This document shows positions 20,623 to 30,531 of a stretch of DNA of 64,000 nt, one piece after another (position 1 is the first letter of the stretch; each line of letters opens with the position of its first letter). The notes beneath the pieces are model-generated. The model worked only from the letters and a program-made list of their open reading frames with translations. It did no database searches and was not told where the DNA came from. Origin of the DNA: Ascochyta rabiei (lineage: Eukaryota > Ascomycota > Dothideomycetes > Pleosporales > Didymellaceae); contig NC_082415.1 in NCBI RefSeq assembly GCF_004011695.2, forward strand, positions 1,116,001 to 1,180,000, in the 5' to 3' direction. The translations under genes and the position numbers were made by a program.

Positions 20623-22074
20623 CTACGAATCTTTAGCCTTTTGCGCGCCTCTAATCATCAGCAAAATACTCTCTCGGCGTGGCCCGTACTTCTCAGCAAG
20701 CTCCACTTCTGCATCGCCGTCTGTGCTGAGCGATGCTGCTGGGTTGAGCAAGCGCGAGAGCCCGTCGTACTCACGATACTGGTGCATCGCTGCATCTAGC
20801 AGTACCTCAAGATGATTCCCAACCGTATCCATTCGAGTGAGCATCTTGGCGGCCTCTTCTCGTGCGTGGAGAATGTCGGCCAGACTCCCAGTCAGGTAGG
20901 TCTTGAGATCAGATCCATTCGGTTCCACTGGCATCGATGTGGACTCATCTTCAAAAGAGAAGCCAGCCTCCAATATCCGGGGCAGTCGGCTGGCACTCAT
21001 ATCAGCCAGGGCTTTTGCATTGCTCTGAGTAGCCTGGATATGTTCATCCAGTTCAGGCACCTGCTGTTGAAGAGCCTGCTGCAGCTTGCTGATCTCCTGG
21101 TCGCATGCTGTTTTCTGTTCTCGCCAGCATATCATCTTTGACAGTTTGTCGGGAGCCGCCCATTCCTGCGCTGTCTGCAGTGCTGTCAACTCCTGCCTCT
21201 CCTTCAGTTTCACATGCATCAGGTCTCTGCGAGCGTTCTTGACCTTGTCTGTCAGCCTCTTGGCTGCAGTCTCGCGCATCTTCTCCCTAAACGCCTGCGT
21301 CTTTGCCTCTGAGCGCTCGACTTCCGCCATGTCTAGCTCCAATCGTGCTATGCTCATCAACAGGACGTCGGGGTGGTCGTGGTTCTTGAAGCTTGCAATC
21401 TCCGGTCTCAGAGCTGTCAGGGAATGCAAGAGCTCTGCCGAAGCATCATCAGAGGCCTGCTTCTCATCCAGGTTATAACTCAAATGTTCCAAGAGCTTGG
21501 ATCGTTTCTCGCTGGCAATCTTCAGCATCACTCTTGCGCTTTTCTCTTCTTCCAGACTCCCAAGCATACGTTCGTCCCAAGCCAGAAGAACCTTCTTCAT
21601 TTCATCATATGTTTCTGCACCGTGGCCTGGAGGGCTGCTCGCACGCAGAGGAGCAAGGAGGTCGTCGAAGATTTGATCTCGTGGCCCATGCCCATCGCGA
21701 ATTCGTTGAAGAACTCCTTCATCCATGGGAACATGTTCGCCAGTCAGGTCATGGCGAGAGCTGCCCTTTTCCGTTGTGCTGGACAACTTCCTTTCATCGC
21801 GTCCTTTTAACCAGTTGCTGTCACCTTTTAGAGTCTGCTCATGCTCGCACAGCTGATCGAGCCAAGCTTTGCAGCAAAGTAGATTTTCTGTAGACGCACA
21901 CTTTGGTATCCTGCGTTCGTGGTTCTCAGATTGCGAGTTTCTGACATTGGGCGAGTCACCATGGTCAGTGTCTTGATCAACATCATCATCAGCATCGGAG
22001 TCTACTAGATATTTCTGGATGAGCGATCTGCTTATTTTTTGAGTACGCCTCTTGAACGTGTTGTGTCTGGGCAT
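20623..22074 (-). CDS. Coiled-coil protein of unknown function
   Basis: I do not recognise this family. Single open frame of 483 residues from ATG 22074 (MPRHNTFKRRTQKISRS) to TAG at 20623-20625. The N-terminus is basic then acidic (DSDADDDVDQDTDHGD). From about residue 190 to 390 the sequence is a heptad-rich charged helix region (for example EVERSEAKTQAFREKM and WREQKTACDQEISKLQQAL), followed by a conserved-looking C-terminus (YGPRRESILLMIRGAQKAKDS). No membrane helix, catalytic motif or zinc ligands are seen. The frame opens with a GTG two codons upstream, so an upstream exon is possible. The layout resembles structural chromosome or cytoskeletal proteins, but that is a guess. Confidence 0.65.
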   Translation of the reverse strand: MPRHNTFKRRTQKISRSLIQKYLVDSDADDDVDQDTDHGDSPNVRNSQSENHERRIPKCASTENLLCCKAWLDQLCEHEQTLKGDSNWLKGRDERKLSSTTEKGSSRHDLTGEHVPMDEGVLQRIRDGHGPRDQIFDDLLAPLRASSPPGHGAETYDEMKKVLLAWDERMLGSLEEEKSARVMLKIASEKRSKLLEHLSYNLDEKQASDDASAELLHSLTALRPEIASFKNHDHPDVLLMSIARLELDMAEVERSEAKTQAFREKMRETAAKRLTDKVKNARRDLMHVKLKERQELTALQTAQEWAAPDKLSKMICWREQKTACDQEISKLQQALQQQVPELDEHIQATQSNAKALADMSASRLPRILEAGFSFEDESTSMPVEPNGSDLKTYLTGSLADILHAREEAAKMLTRMDTVGNHLEVLLDAAMHQYREYDGLSRLLNPAASLSTDGDAEVELAEKYGPRRESILLMIRGAQKAKDS

Positions 22075-23205
22075 GACCACTTTTTGATGTATATGTTGTA
22101 CTGCAAGAATGTGGGGGCCAAGGTCTACTGATCCCTAACCCCGCATGACCAAAGACATCGTACCGACATGTCACAATGCAGGAAATTCCAGTGCAACTGA
22201 ACACATGGAAGGAGCGTCAAAACAAGAGTGTAGAAACAGTGACTGCGTGCAGCTTCACGGCAAACTGCGATACGCAGATCATCCACTGAACGCTCCGGAG
22301 TGCGTATCTCAGCACGCTTGTTGGGTTACGATCACCGTTGATTGTCAGATATCCACATCCATGCAGCCAATCCATCGCAACGGTTTGCGATCAGGCTATT
22401 CGGCTAGGGTTGCCTGTCCAACATGGATTGGTGCTTGCCATTCAACCTCGTCGTACGAGTCTGAATCTGCGCAGCCGCTGCAGTGGATCACTATGTGCCT
22501 GCGCGGTTTGATGGGAGAGTGAGGCTTCTGAGTGCTCGACTCTGTTTACGGCTTGTCGTCCGCGACTACCCTGCCGTTATCGCGCTCATGTTGCAGCGAA
22601 GCTCGGACGTTCTAGCTTTCGATTCTTGCTTCAACAACATTGCCTGCTGGCCTTTGGTCGTGTTTTTTACAGGAGATTCAAATGATCAAAACAGTTTGTA
22701 GTTGCAAAGCTACTGTGGGTCCTGCGTCTAGAGAGCGCCCACGCTTTTACTAGGGTTCGAGCTGTGGGTGTCCTGCTAGCTTGCGGCCAAAGAATCGAGC
22801 CTTTTTAGTGTTGTGTATCTATCACATTTCATCACCCACCGTGTCCTTCGATGTTGCACAATGTGTTTCATTGCACAACAGAATAGCTGCGCCAAGCTTC
22901 CCGCAGACGTCAGTTACACTGACGTCGAGAAATTCGTTGTGGTTACGTCGTCACATGAGCTTGGAAGCTATGGAGATACTTCTGCCATTCAGGGTTGTAG
23001 GTATCAGGGCTACACTCCATTTGAAATGGAATGCACGTTGAAGATCTGAAATCAGCTTGTCACCGTCATCGCTTCTAGAATGCCTGGATCACCAGCAACA
23101 GGAACTGACGAGGTCTTGGTTCCTGTGTCTATTCTTGATCGCTACCCATCCATTCCATAATTTGCGAGGGAATTCCTATCTCGAGTCAAGAAATCTCCGT
23201 TTAAG
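22075..23205. other. Gene-poor island, left part
   Basis: About 1.1 kb without recognisable genes, lower in GC than the flanking coding DNA. The segment 22705-22777 is an imperfect copy of 23891-23961. Promoter of the coiled-coil gene lies at its left edge. Confidence 0.5.
22705..22777 (+). repeat. Imperfect dispersed repeat, copy A
   Basis: Begins CAAAGCTACTGT, includes GAGAGCGCCCACGCTTTT at 22731 and GGGTTCGAGCTGTGG. Matches copy B at 23891 with substitutions and one single-base gap. Confidence 0.7.
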
Positions 23206-23827
23206 ATGGTTGCCCCGGAACTCCGGTTGTCAGACGAAGAGATTGTCCAATGTTTGGGCTTTGAGCTTAGTCAAAAGTACAAACCAGCAACGGATCTGAT
23301 GGAATTACGACATCTTACAGCAAACTTCTTACTCTTCCCTTGGAGGGTACCTGGTGTTTCCTTTGCGTATATTGATGATGAAGATCGGTGGGTGCGCAAC
23401 CACAGATTGCTAGGCGACCGCGCCGGTCTGTACATTTCCCCTGACGGTATCATGACTAACGACGTGTCCATGCAGTTACCTTTCCTCATCAGGCGTAACG
23501 GCCACGTTCTCAGGTCCGACGGCATGAAGATAGAAAAGGCTGGCCACGATGTTTTGGCTAACGATTGGTTAGTTGATGAAAATGGAGACGCAGGAGGTGA
23601 ATCTAATTGGAGGCGAATCTAATTGGAGGCTTGTTGATACCGAAGAAAATGCGGAACATTTTCAGGTAGCCATGCTTTGCACGCCTCCAGACGGAGACGA
23701 CAAAGATGCAGAGGATGATGAGAACGAGCAGAATAATAGCGTTCTGCCAATACAACCACATCCCTCTAGTGACGATGCTAGATTGGGCAGTAAAGTTAGA
23801 ATGGCGACTTTAATTGTGTGTTTATAG
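23206..23827 (+). pseudogene. Orphan ORF disrupted by a 16-bp tandem duplication
   Basis: Unrecognised. From ATG 23206 the frame encodes 138 residues (MVAPELRLSDEEIVQCLGFE.. to ..GGESNWRRI) and stops at 23620-23622. The bases at 23599-23614 are repeated exactly at 23615-23630. Taking away one copy brings the first frame into register with the downstream open frame (RLVDTEENAEHFQV.., acidic, ending ..MATLIVCL at 23827), giving about 201 residues. This points to a recent frameshift, although the intact 138-residue product could still be made. No domain is recognised. The surrounding island and flanking repeats suggest lineage-specific or acquired DNA. Confidence 0.45.
23599..23630 (+). repeat. 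Perfect 16-bp tandem duplication
   Basis: GAATCTAATTGGAGGC at 23599-23614 is repeated at 23615-23630 with no mismatch. Being 3n+1 it shifts the reading frame. Confidence 0.95.
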
Positions 23828-24316
23828 AAGATTTAAATATCTAAAATAGCCTGTACTCTTCTTAGCACTTTGTGAAATGCAACAACTCTACAAAGCTACT
23901 GTCGGTCCTAGCATGGAGAGAGCGCACACGCTTTTGCTGGAGTTCGAGGTGTGGATTGTCGGCCTTGGATCCTTCGTCAAATGGAGCCGAACCATTAGCC
24001 AGGCGAATCACGACTATCCTTGCAACTAGACCGACTCGCTGCACGGCACCACAGCGGCGTCGTTTACACATGCTATGCGGAGTAACCGCGTCTGCATCGA
24101 ATTGGGTAGAACGTTCCCCCGATAGCACACCGTATCCTGACCCGGTGATCGCGATCCAGACTCGCACTTGTCTCGTGCACCAACAGGGCCTGGTCAAATT
24201 TAACGCCCGAGCGCCCGCTTTCTTAAGTTTGCACCAGGCATTCTTCTACCAACCACCAACCACGCCTCCTTTCTTGCCCTGCTTTTGCGTCCCGAGCAGC
24301 TTCTTTGCTACTCTTC
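23828..24316. other. Spacer upstream of the MFS transporter
   Basis: 489 bp with the second copy of the dispersed repeat (23891-23961) and the transporter promoter. No gene seen. Confidence 0.5.
23891..23961 (+). repeat. Imperfect dispersed repeat, copy B
   Basis: Begins CAAAGCTACTGT, includes GAGAGCGCACACGCTTTT at 23918 and GAGTTCGAGGTGTGG. Direct orientation relative to copy A, about 1.19 kb away. Confidence 0.7.
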
Positions 24317-26243
24317 ATGTCTCTAATCCAGCATGTCACGCAACAAGAGGGAGCCGACCGAGAAGAGGCGCTTGCCGATTTGTTTCTATCGCCGATAGAC
24401 CGGCTGAACAGCCGAGAGCAGGCTTCGGAACGTCGGCGGCTCTCGCTCTCAAGTCAACACTCCAACTCGGGCTTCCTGCACGCAGGCAAGTCTATAAAAC
24501 GCGTCATCAGCTACGATACGCTCCACAGGCCCGAGGAACCCGTTGCTGGCGATGTGGACGGCGGCGTAACACAGTATCATGTATCGACCTTCAAGCGTGC
24601 TGGTAAGCATTCCCGTCCGGACCCTGTCACGCGACCTCTTTGCTAAGATCTACACAGCACAGGTTTTCACCGTTGTCCTCGCCTGCTGGTTCGCCAGCGG
24701 TATAGTCTTTGGTTTTGCAGCGCTCAAGCCGATTCTGATCAAGGAAGGCGTCTACAGAGATCTCTGCACTCAGGAAGAGCTAGCTGAGGATGTCGAGGTC
24801 TGCTACGAACAGGATCTGCACCTCAACTTTTTCTTTTCACTTGCCTCTACCACCGCCAATGTCTCTGCACTTGTTGTTGGAACCATGCTGGACCGCTATG
24901 GGCCTAGACTCTGCTATCTCGTCGGCTCGGCTTGCCTTGCTGCTGGTAGCATCATAATGAGCCTCGCCTTTCAGATTGAGGAATTCGATGGCTTCATAAT
25001 CGGAAACTTTTTCCTTGCGCTCGGAGGCACATTTGTCTTCTTGCCATCTTTCCAGATTGCTAATGCGTTCCCCAAGTATGGTGGCAGCATCGTGGCGCTT
25101 GTTACTGGTGCATTTGATGCCTCTGCAGCTGTCTTCCTCTTTTACAGGCTCGCCTATGACGGCACTGATGGGGCTTTCAAACCGCAGACCTTCTTTCTTG
25201 TCTACCTCATCGTTCCCGTAGCGATTGTCCTCGCCCAGCTTGTTTTCTTGCCCACTGAAAATTACAAGACCGCTCCTCAGCTGGAGATGAAGATTCAGCG
25301 TGCTGAGGAGAGCACCAGGGATGTGCATACTTCGGACGAGGATCTCCCTGATGACGAAGTCTGGAGACGCAGGAAGAACCGCAGTGCTCGACGTCGTCAA
25401 CGGTTGAGCAAGCTAGACAAGCTTGTTGGCGACGAAGTGGCACGAAAGAAGCGAGAAGAGAAGGTCGAGCACCGTCTTGAGGCTTCGGGAGTATGGGGTG
25501 CCTTGCACAACAAGACTGCCGTAGAGCAGATGCTCACACCCTGGTTCATACTCCTGACCCTTCTTACTGTCGTGCAGATGGTGCGCATGAACTACTTCAT
25601 CGCATCCATTCGAGAGCAGTACGCCTACATGCTCGGATCCATCGACCTAGCTACCCGTGTCAACGAGTTTTTCGACTGGGCACTGCCTTTAGGAGGAGTC
25701 CTGAGTACACCCTTCCTGGGCATGCTCCTCGACAACGTCAGCACGCCCGGCGTCCTGCTCATCATCGTCATTATTGCCACTGCGATTGGTATCGTTGGCT
25801 CGGTTGCCACGCTGTGGGCTGGATACATCAACGTCATTCTCTTCGTCTTCATGCGTCCTCTCTACTACTCCGCAATGTCCGACTACGCCACCAAAGTATT
25901 TGGCTTCGCGACTTTCGGTCGTGTATACGGAACCATCATTTGCTTCTCCGGCTTGATCAACCTGTCTCAAACTGGCATCGATGCACTTACTAAGCGTACC
26001 TTCAACGGCAACCCAGTGCCCGTAAATGCTTTCCTGGCCGGCTTCACCTTCATCATCGGCACGTCGCTTGTAGTGTACATCACGGTGCAGGTCTACCGGG
26101 TGCGCAAGAAGCTCGACGAGGAGGATGCCATGACTGTAACGAATACTGATGTGGGGAGCATCATGGAGAGCCTTCTGGAAGAGGACGAGCCGAGAGACTA
26201 CGGCAGTATTGCCCCCAGCCGCCCCTCGAGGGAATACGTCTAA
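24317..26243 (+). CDS. MFS transporter, FMP42/SLC43-like
   Basis: Major facilitator superfamily membrane protein related to yeast Fmp42 and to the SLC43 amino-acid transporter group; substrate unknown. Two exons, 24317-24602 and 24658-26243, with a 55-nt intron; 623 residues. The first 95 residues are cytosolic and Ser/Arg-rich. Twelve hydrophobic segments are expected from VFTVVLACWFASGIVFGFAA onward. The MFS loop motif appears as GTMLDRYGPRLCY, followed by ALGGTFVFLPSFQIANAFP, which is typical of this family. A long, strongly basic/acidic central loop (about residues 325-395, WRRRKNRSARRRQRLSKLDK) separates the two halves; the second half has GVLSTPFLGMLLDN. The C-terminus is acidic. The ATG at 24317 is the first in frame. 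Confidence 0.88.
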
Positions 26244-26361
26244 TCACAACAAACCCAGGACGCCCGCCGTCGCAAAAGGACTTTTGGATATATACCCACC
26301 GCCCATTGTTTATCTGCATTTATCACGTTTCAGCGATGGAGTCGGAAGAAGTTGTATGCTC

Positions 26362-26390
26362 TGTTCTGTTCTGTTCTGTTCTGTTCTGTT
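26362..26390 (+). repeat. (TTCTG)n pentamer tract
   Basis: Six TTCTG pentamers in the 3' flank of the MFS gene. Confidence 0.85.
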
Positions 26391-27070
26391 TTACATCTAC
26401 ATCTGCGTTTGTCCACCATTTACGGCACAGCCGGACCTCCTATTTTGAAAAAGCGCTTGTCATCCCCCTTGTTGTCATTTCAGGCGTTGCACTGCATCAT
26501 TGTCCGGTTCAGCGTTTGCTTGAAACGCTATCATTCAAACCCTAATGTGCGAGCCATTTACCCCATCCCGTTCCATCGTTCCAGCACTGTCAAGCGTACC
26601 GTATGTATTTTAGCATAGCCATGTTAGCGATATCTAGCAATGAAGAAACGTCCATGTTTTAATATCCAAGTCTCAGGATGAGCAGTGGGAAGTGAGCGTA
26701 GATGTGGAAGTGCATATCTACTAGCTGTAGTCAAGAACTCGTGGATTTCAACTACTCTGTTACCTGATCGGTGGACCTCCAATACGTAATGCTACTGGGC
26801 AGCAAATTCTCGCAACTCCTAAAACACAGCTATACTCTCCCAGCGTCCATATCGAACAAACCACCAACACGAATCCCAACCCCAAACCCAAACCCAAACA
26901 TCCAGCCTGTCCAAGGAAGAAGCGGCTGGGGTAGGGTAGGTGGGTGGTAGCCAATCTGCGGCGGCTTCAACGCCATCTTCAACGTCCACTTGGACTGGAG
27001 CTTGAGTTTGAAATCGAGTCTCTGAGTCTCTGAGTTTGAGTTTGTGCTTGTGCTTGAGCTTGAACTTAAG

Positions 27071-27217
27071 CTTATACTTATATAGTATATAGGAATACGC
27101 AGATTCTTAGTTTAGCGCTTACATTATTTGTCTTCCTTTAGATACAGAATAGAGTAGACAGAAGTAGATATAAAGAGTAAGTTTGTTAACTAGATATATT
27201 TATACATGCACGAAGCT
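27071..27217 (+). repeat. RIP-like direct repeat, copy 1
   Basis: 147 bp, AT-rich, aligned without gaps to 27334-27480. The eight differences I count are all transitions (C/T or G/A). Confidence 0.8.
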
Positions 27218-27333
27218 AATACAGATTATTAGAGGGGGATTAGTTTGCTTTAGTTTGCTTTAGTTTGTTAGTTTGCTTGTCTCTAGTAGTATAGTGTAGT
27301 GTAGTGTAGTATGTACTTATACTTAAGCTTAAG

Positions 27334-27480
27334 CTTGTACTTATATAGTATATAGGAATACGCAGATTCTTAGTTTAGCGCTTATGTTATTTATCTTCCC
27401 TTAGATACAGAACAGAGTAGACAGGAGTAGATATAAAGAGTAAGTTTATTAACTAGATATATTTATACATGCACGAAGCT
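27334..27480 (+). repeat. RIP-like direct repeat, copy 2
   Basis: Second copy, offset 263 bp from copy 1. Similarity weakens but continues past CGAAGCT into TTTGCTTTRGTTTGTTRGTT, close to the 3' end of the BTB gene. Confidence 0.8.
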
Positions 27481-27602
27481 GACGCGGATCTTGGGGGGGT
27501 TTGCTTTGGTTTGTTGGTTACTGTATCGCAACGGTGCCTGCATCTCCACCACAACTCGCTCAGTCAGCGCAGCAAGAAGCAAGGATGCGTGCGCGCTATG
27601 CA

Positions 27603-29815
27603 CTACGCATTGCTCAAGAAAGCTCTCGCGGCATTCCTCGCGCGCTGCTGCGTCATGGCGTCGATTTTGACGCCGCAGAGCACCACGTGCCGAGCCGGTT
27701 CAGAGTTGCCCTGGACGTCGCTTGGCTCGACGCGCACGCGCCATTGCGCGCGTCGAATGATCCATTCTGCTGCTTCCCTGTCGCCGTTGTTGTCGGCGTG
27801 GTGGCCCCAGATCCATGCTTCCCCGCGCTTGAAGCCGAGATTCCCGGTTGCGTCGCGAGCGCATTCCACGGCTGCCCCGTCGACGAGCAGCGCACAGTCG
27901 TCGTCGATTCGTACCCGCACTGTACTCGCGCTGATACCGGAGTTGGCGGGCGTGATGGGCTGCCCTGAGACGCCGGAGCCGGTCTGCGTGTGCATCAGGC
28001 CCAGGGGCTGGGCCGAGGGGAGGCCCATTTTGCTGGCGATGACGCTGAAGAGCGAGGTGATGCGGCGCAGGGTGTCGGCGTGGAACGAGACGTGGGCGTA
28101 CAGGGCTAGTGGGGTGGTGGAGGAAGCAGCCCGGGGGAGGACGAGCGTGGTCGATTCGGTTGAGGAGGTTTCCAGGATGAGGATGTGGTTCGATGTGGTG
28201 TCGTCGGTGTATGGTCGTGCGTAGGAAACGCTTCCAGATTTTGGAGTGGTGTCGGTGTCTGCATGGGGTGTATCTGGTATGAAGGATACACCTGACTGTC
28301 GTATGTCTTCCAGTTTTATCAGCATCTCCGACTGCTGTCTTTTCAAGTTGTAGGATATCTCGTGCGGCACGAGACGCTGCTCCAGCCCCTTCAGGTGAAA
28401 GTAGCGCGCATCCTTCAACAGCTGGCTCCGATGCACTTCTCCGCTGATCTCCACCTCATAGCCTTGTAGCATCTTCAACAGCTCGCTGAAGGTCGCGCCG
28501 CTTTTGTTCGGCACGCTAGGCGGGCTGATGGACGGTGGGCGCAGCAGCGCGGCGCGGTCGAGCCCTGGAAATACTTCCGAGGGCGTGCTGAACCATTGGG
28601 CAAAGCCAAGAGAGAAGTAGTTGGGGCTGTCGCCGGGGGCGGAGAAGGTGGAGCGCGGGATGCGGAAAGGGGTGCCGCCAATGGATACAAAGATGTCGCT
28701 CTTGAAGAGCTGCTTGGTCAGACGGGGAACTGGGGGTGGTTAGCTGGCGGGACAGAAAGGAATTAGGAGAGGGCGTACGGGAATAGAACTGGGCGTCTGC
28801 AAAGAGCTTCACAAAGTGTTCGCCGTCGCGGGGGGCTATGTGGTAGCCCTGCAGATGCAGCGCAATGTCTCGGAACGTGTCGGGGTCGCGATCAATGTAC
28901 AGAGTCCTCACGTCGTTTGAGCGACCGCCGTTGCTGTGCAACTGCTCGCTGAAAAAGTGCGAGAAGTACGAGGGTGCTCTTGAAGCGTCAGCTCGAGTCT
29001 TTGCGCAGTTCCATGGATGCCATCTACCTACCATCTGAGCACAGCGACGCGCCAGAGAGTCTGAACAGAGCCGAGCCGATTTGGATGGGAAACACGCGCC
29101 CAGCCGGCAACATGTCGCTACTGCCAGCCGACTCGACAACCCTTCTTGGTTGCGAAACGTCAGTCTCTCTGCCCTGCGGCCCCGTGCCCTTCGTCGCGCC
29201 TTTGTGCTCCTGTGCTTCTCCATTGCCCTCCGTCCTTGACTGCTTGGCTGGGTCGGCGGCAGTTTGCGTGGCGTGGATGGGGACCGCTGGCGACGGCAGA
29301 GCATCGGCGGGGGCGGCAGGTACGGGGGAGCTTTGTGACGCTGTAGATGACGTCTGCGACACAGCTCGGCGTTTGGAAGGCTTCTGGCGCTCGTTGGTAA
29401 GCTGCTGGGCGGTGGACAGCTCCGTGTCTGGCTTGCGCTTCATGGCCGGAGACGGGGTCACTGGCAGGGGAATGCTGAAGTCGTCGGCGGGGGTCTGGCG
29501 ATCTGCGGCCTCTTGCAGGAGCGCGCCCGGTGGTTCGTGCTGGGTGGTGAAGTCAGGGAAGCCCGGCGATTGCGTCCAGTCCCAGGTCAACTGCGCTGAA
29601 GGGTCGAAGCTGTGATAGCCAGGACCCTGGTCGAGAGCAACGTGTTGCGGCGGCTGCGGGCTACAGGGTGGGAAGATCAAAGGCCTGTCTTGTGAGAATG
29701 CCTGGTCTGGGGTCGCATAGCCGCCTCGAGCATATGCGTTGCCCTCGGGCGCATCGTAGCGGCCGTACGCTCGAGGTACAAAGTCGCCACACGATGCGTC
29801 CGGTGGAGCTGGCAT
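27603..29815 (-). CDS. BTB/POZ domain protein, Whi2-like (KCTD-type)
   Basis: Likely adaptor of the Whi2 type; in yeast Whi2 acts with the Psr phosphatases in stress and nutrient signalling. Three exons on the minus strand: 29815-29032, 28976-28779 and 28729-27603; introns of 55 and 49 nt; 702 residues. Residues 1 to about 245 are disordered, with a basic KRKPDTELSTAQQL patch. A first BTB fold begins RVFPIQIGSALFRLSGASL and continues in exon 2 (APSYFSHFFSEQL, then DRDPDTFRDIALHLQGYHI). A second BTB-like fold starts in exon 3 (SDIFVSIGGTPFRIPRSTF). The rest is a long C-terminal domain with Ala/Ser/Thr-rich parts ending RNAARAFLSNA. The ATG at 29815 (MPAPPDASCGDF) is preferred over an upstream GTG. 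Confidence 0.75.
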
Positions 29816-30531
29816 AAGAGCCAATCGCTCAAACAATCTTACCGCGGTCGCGGTCTCAAGCGGCGGGTAGCCCGAGCACCGAGCACCGAGCACCGACACG
29901 AGCTCCACAGAGGAAAGAGAAGCTTGGGAATCGCTGATGGATAGCTGACTAAGGTCAAAGCTGCCGGGAGCTACCGAATGCGGTATGGTGTAGAATTGGC
30001 TCGAGGATTCTCAGCGCACGTAGCTGATGGCCATGTCGTGGACCGGTTGGCTGTCAAGCAGGCAGATGGACAGGCATTCGCTATATACTTGGCTCCTGTG
30101 CGCTTCCCCACCACAGCTTCCCGGCACCACACTCGTCTCGGACGTAGCGACCGCGTGACTGCATACGATGCAGGGAGACGGAACGGATTCGCCAGGGCTG
30201 ATGCTGACACACTTGCGGTGCTTACAAAGGCAAAGCGTTGCGACTTGGACTACCTACCTTGCTGAACAGCGTCTGCTGACGTGAGACTGTTCGTCGTCAT
30301 GGCACACGAATCTTCTTCTTGTGGTTGCGTTGCATGCCGGCCGTCCCAACACACCGTCGCCGCGCGAGAAACGTTCACTCGGACCAACGTTCCGCACCAA
30401 AAGGCGTCGTGTCTACCTGATCCTCTAGCTAAAACATTGCCAAACGAATTCAGACAATGCTGTCGAGGCAAGTCAAGAGTCGCTACATCGACTGTGCAAA
30501 TAGGTCGCGACTCAGTCGCTGCTTCTGAACC
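29816..30531. other. Spacer between the BTB gene and the OSGIN-like gene
   Basis: 716 bp upstream of the BTB gene and downstream of the next minus-strand gene. CGAGCACCGAGCACC repeats at 29875-29895. No gene supported. Confidence 0.5.

Larger units (their letters stand above)
26244..27602. other. Convergent AT-rich spacer with repeats
   Basis: 1.36 kb between the MFS gene and the BTB gene. It holds a TTCTG pentamer tract (26362-26390), a CCCAAA-rich stretch near 26880, TGAGTTTG/TGCTTG low complexity near 27000-27060, and the RIP-like repeat pair. No gene seen. Confidence 0.65.

Noticed and set aside
22750..22772. tRNA-like B box (GGGTTCGAGCTGT)
   Set aside because: No matching A box, cloverleaf or terminator could be drawn; treated as part of a dispersed repeat.
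26877..26900. Telomere-like CCCAAA repeats
   Set aside because: Only three imperfect units, not the fungal TTAGGG unit, and embedded in low-complexity spacer DNA.
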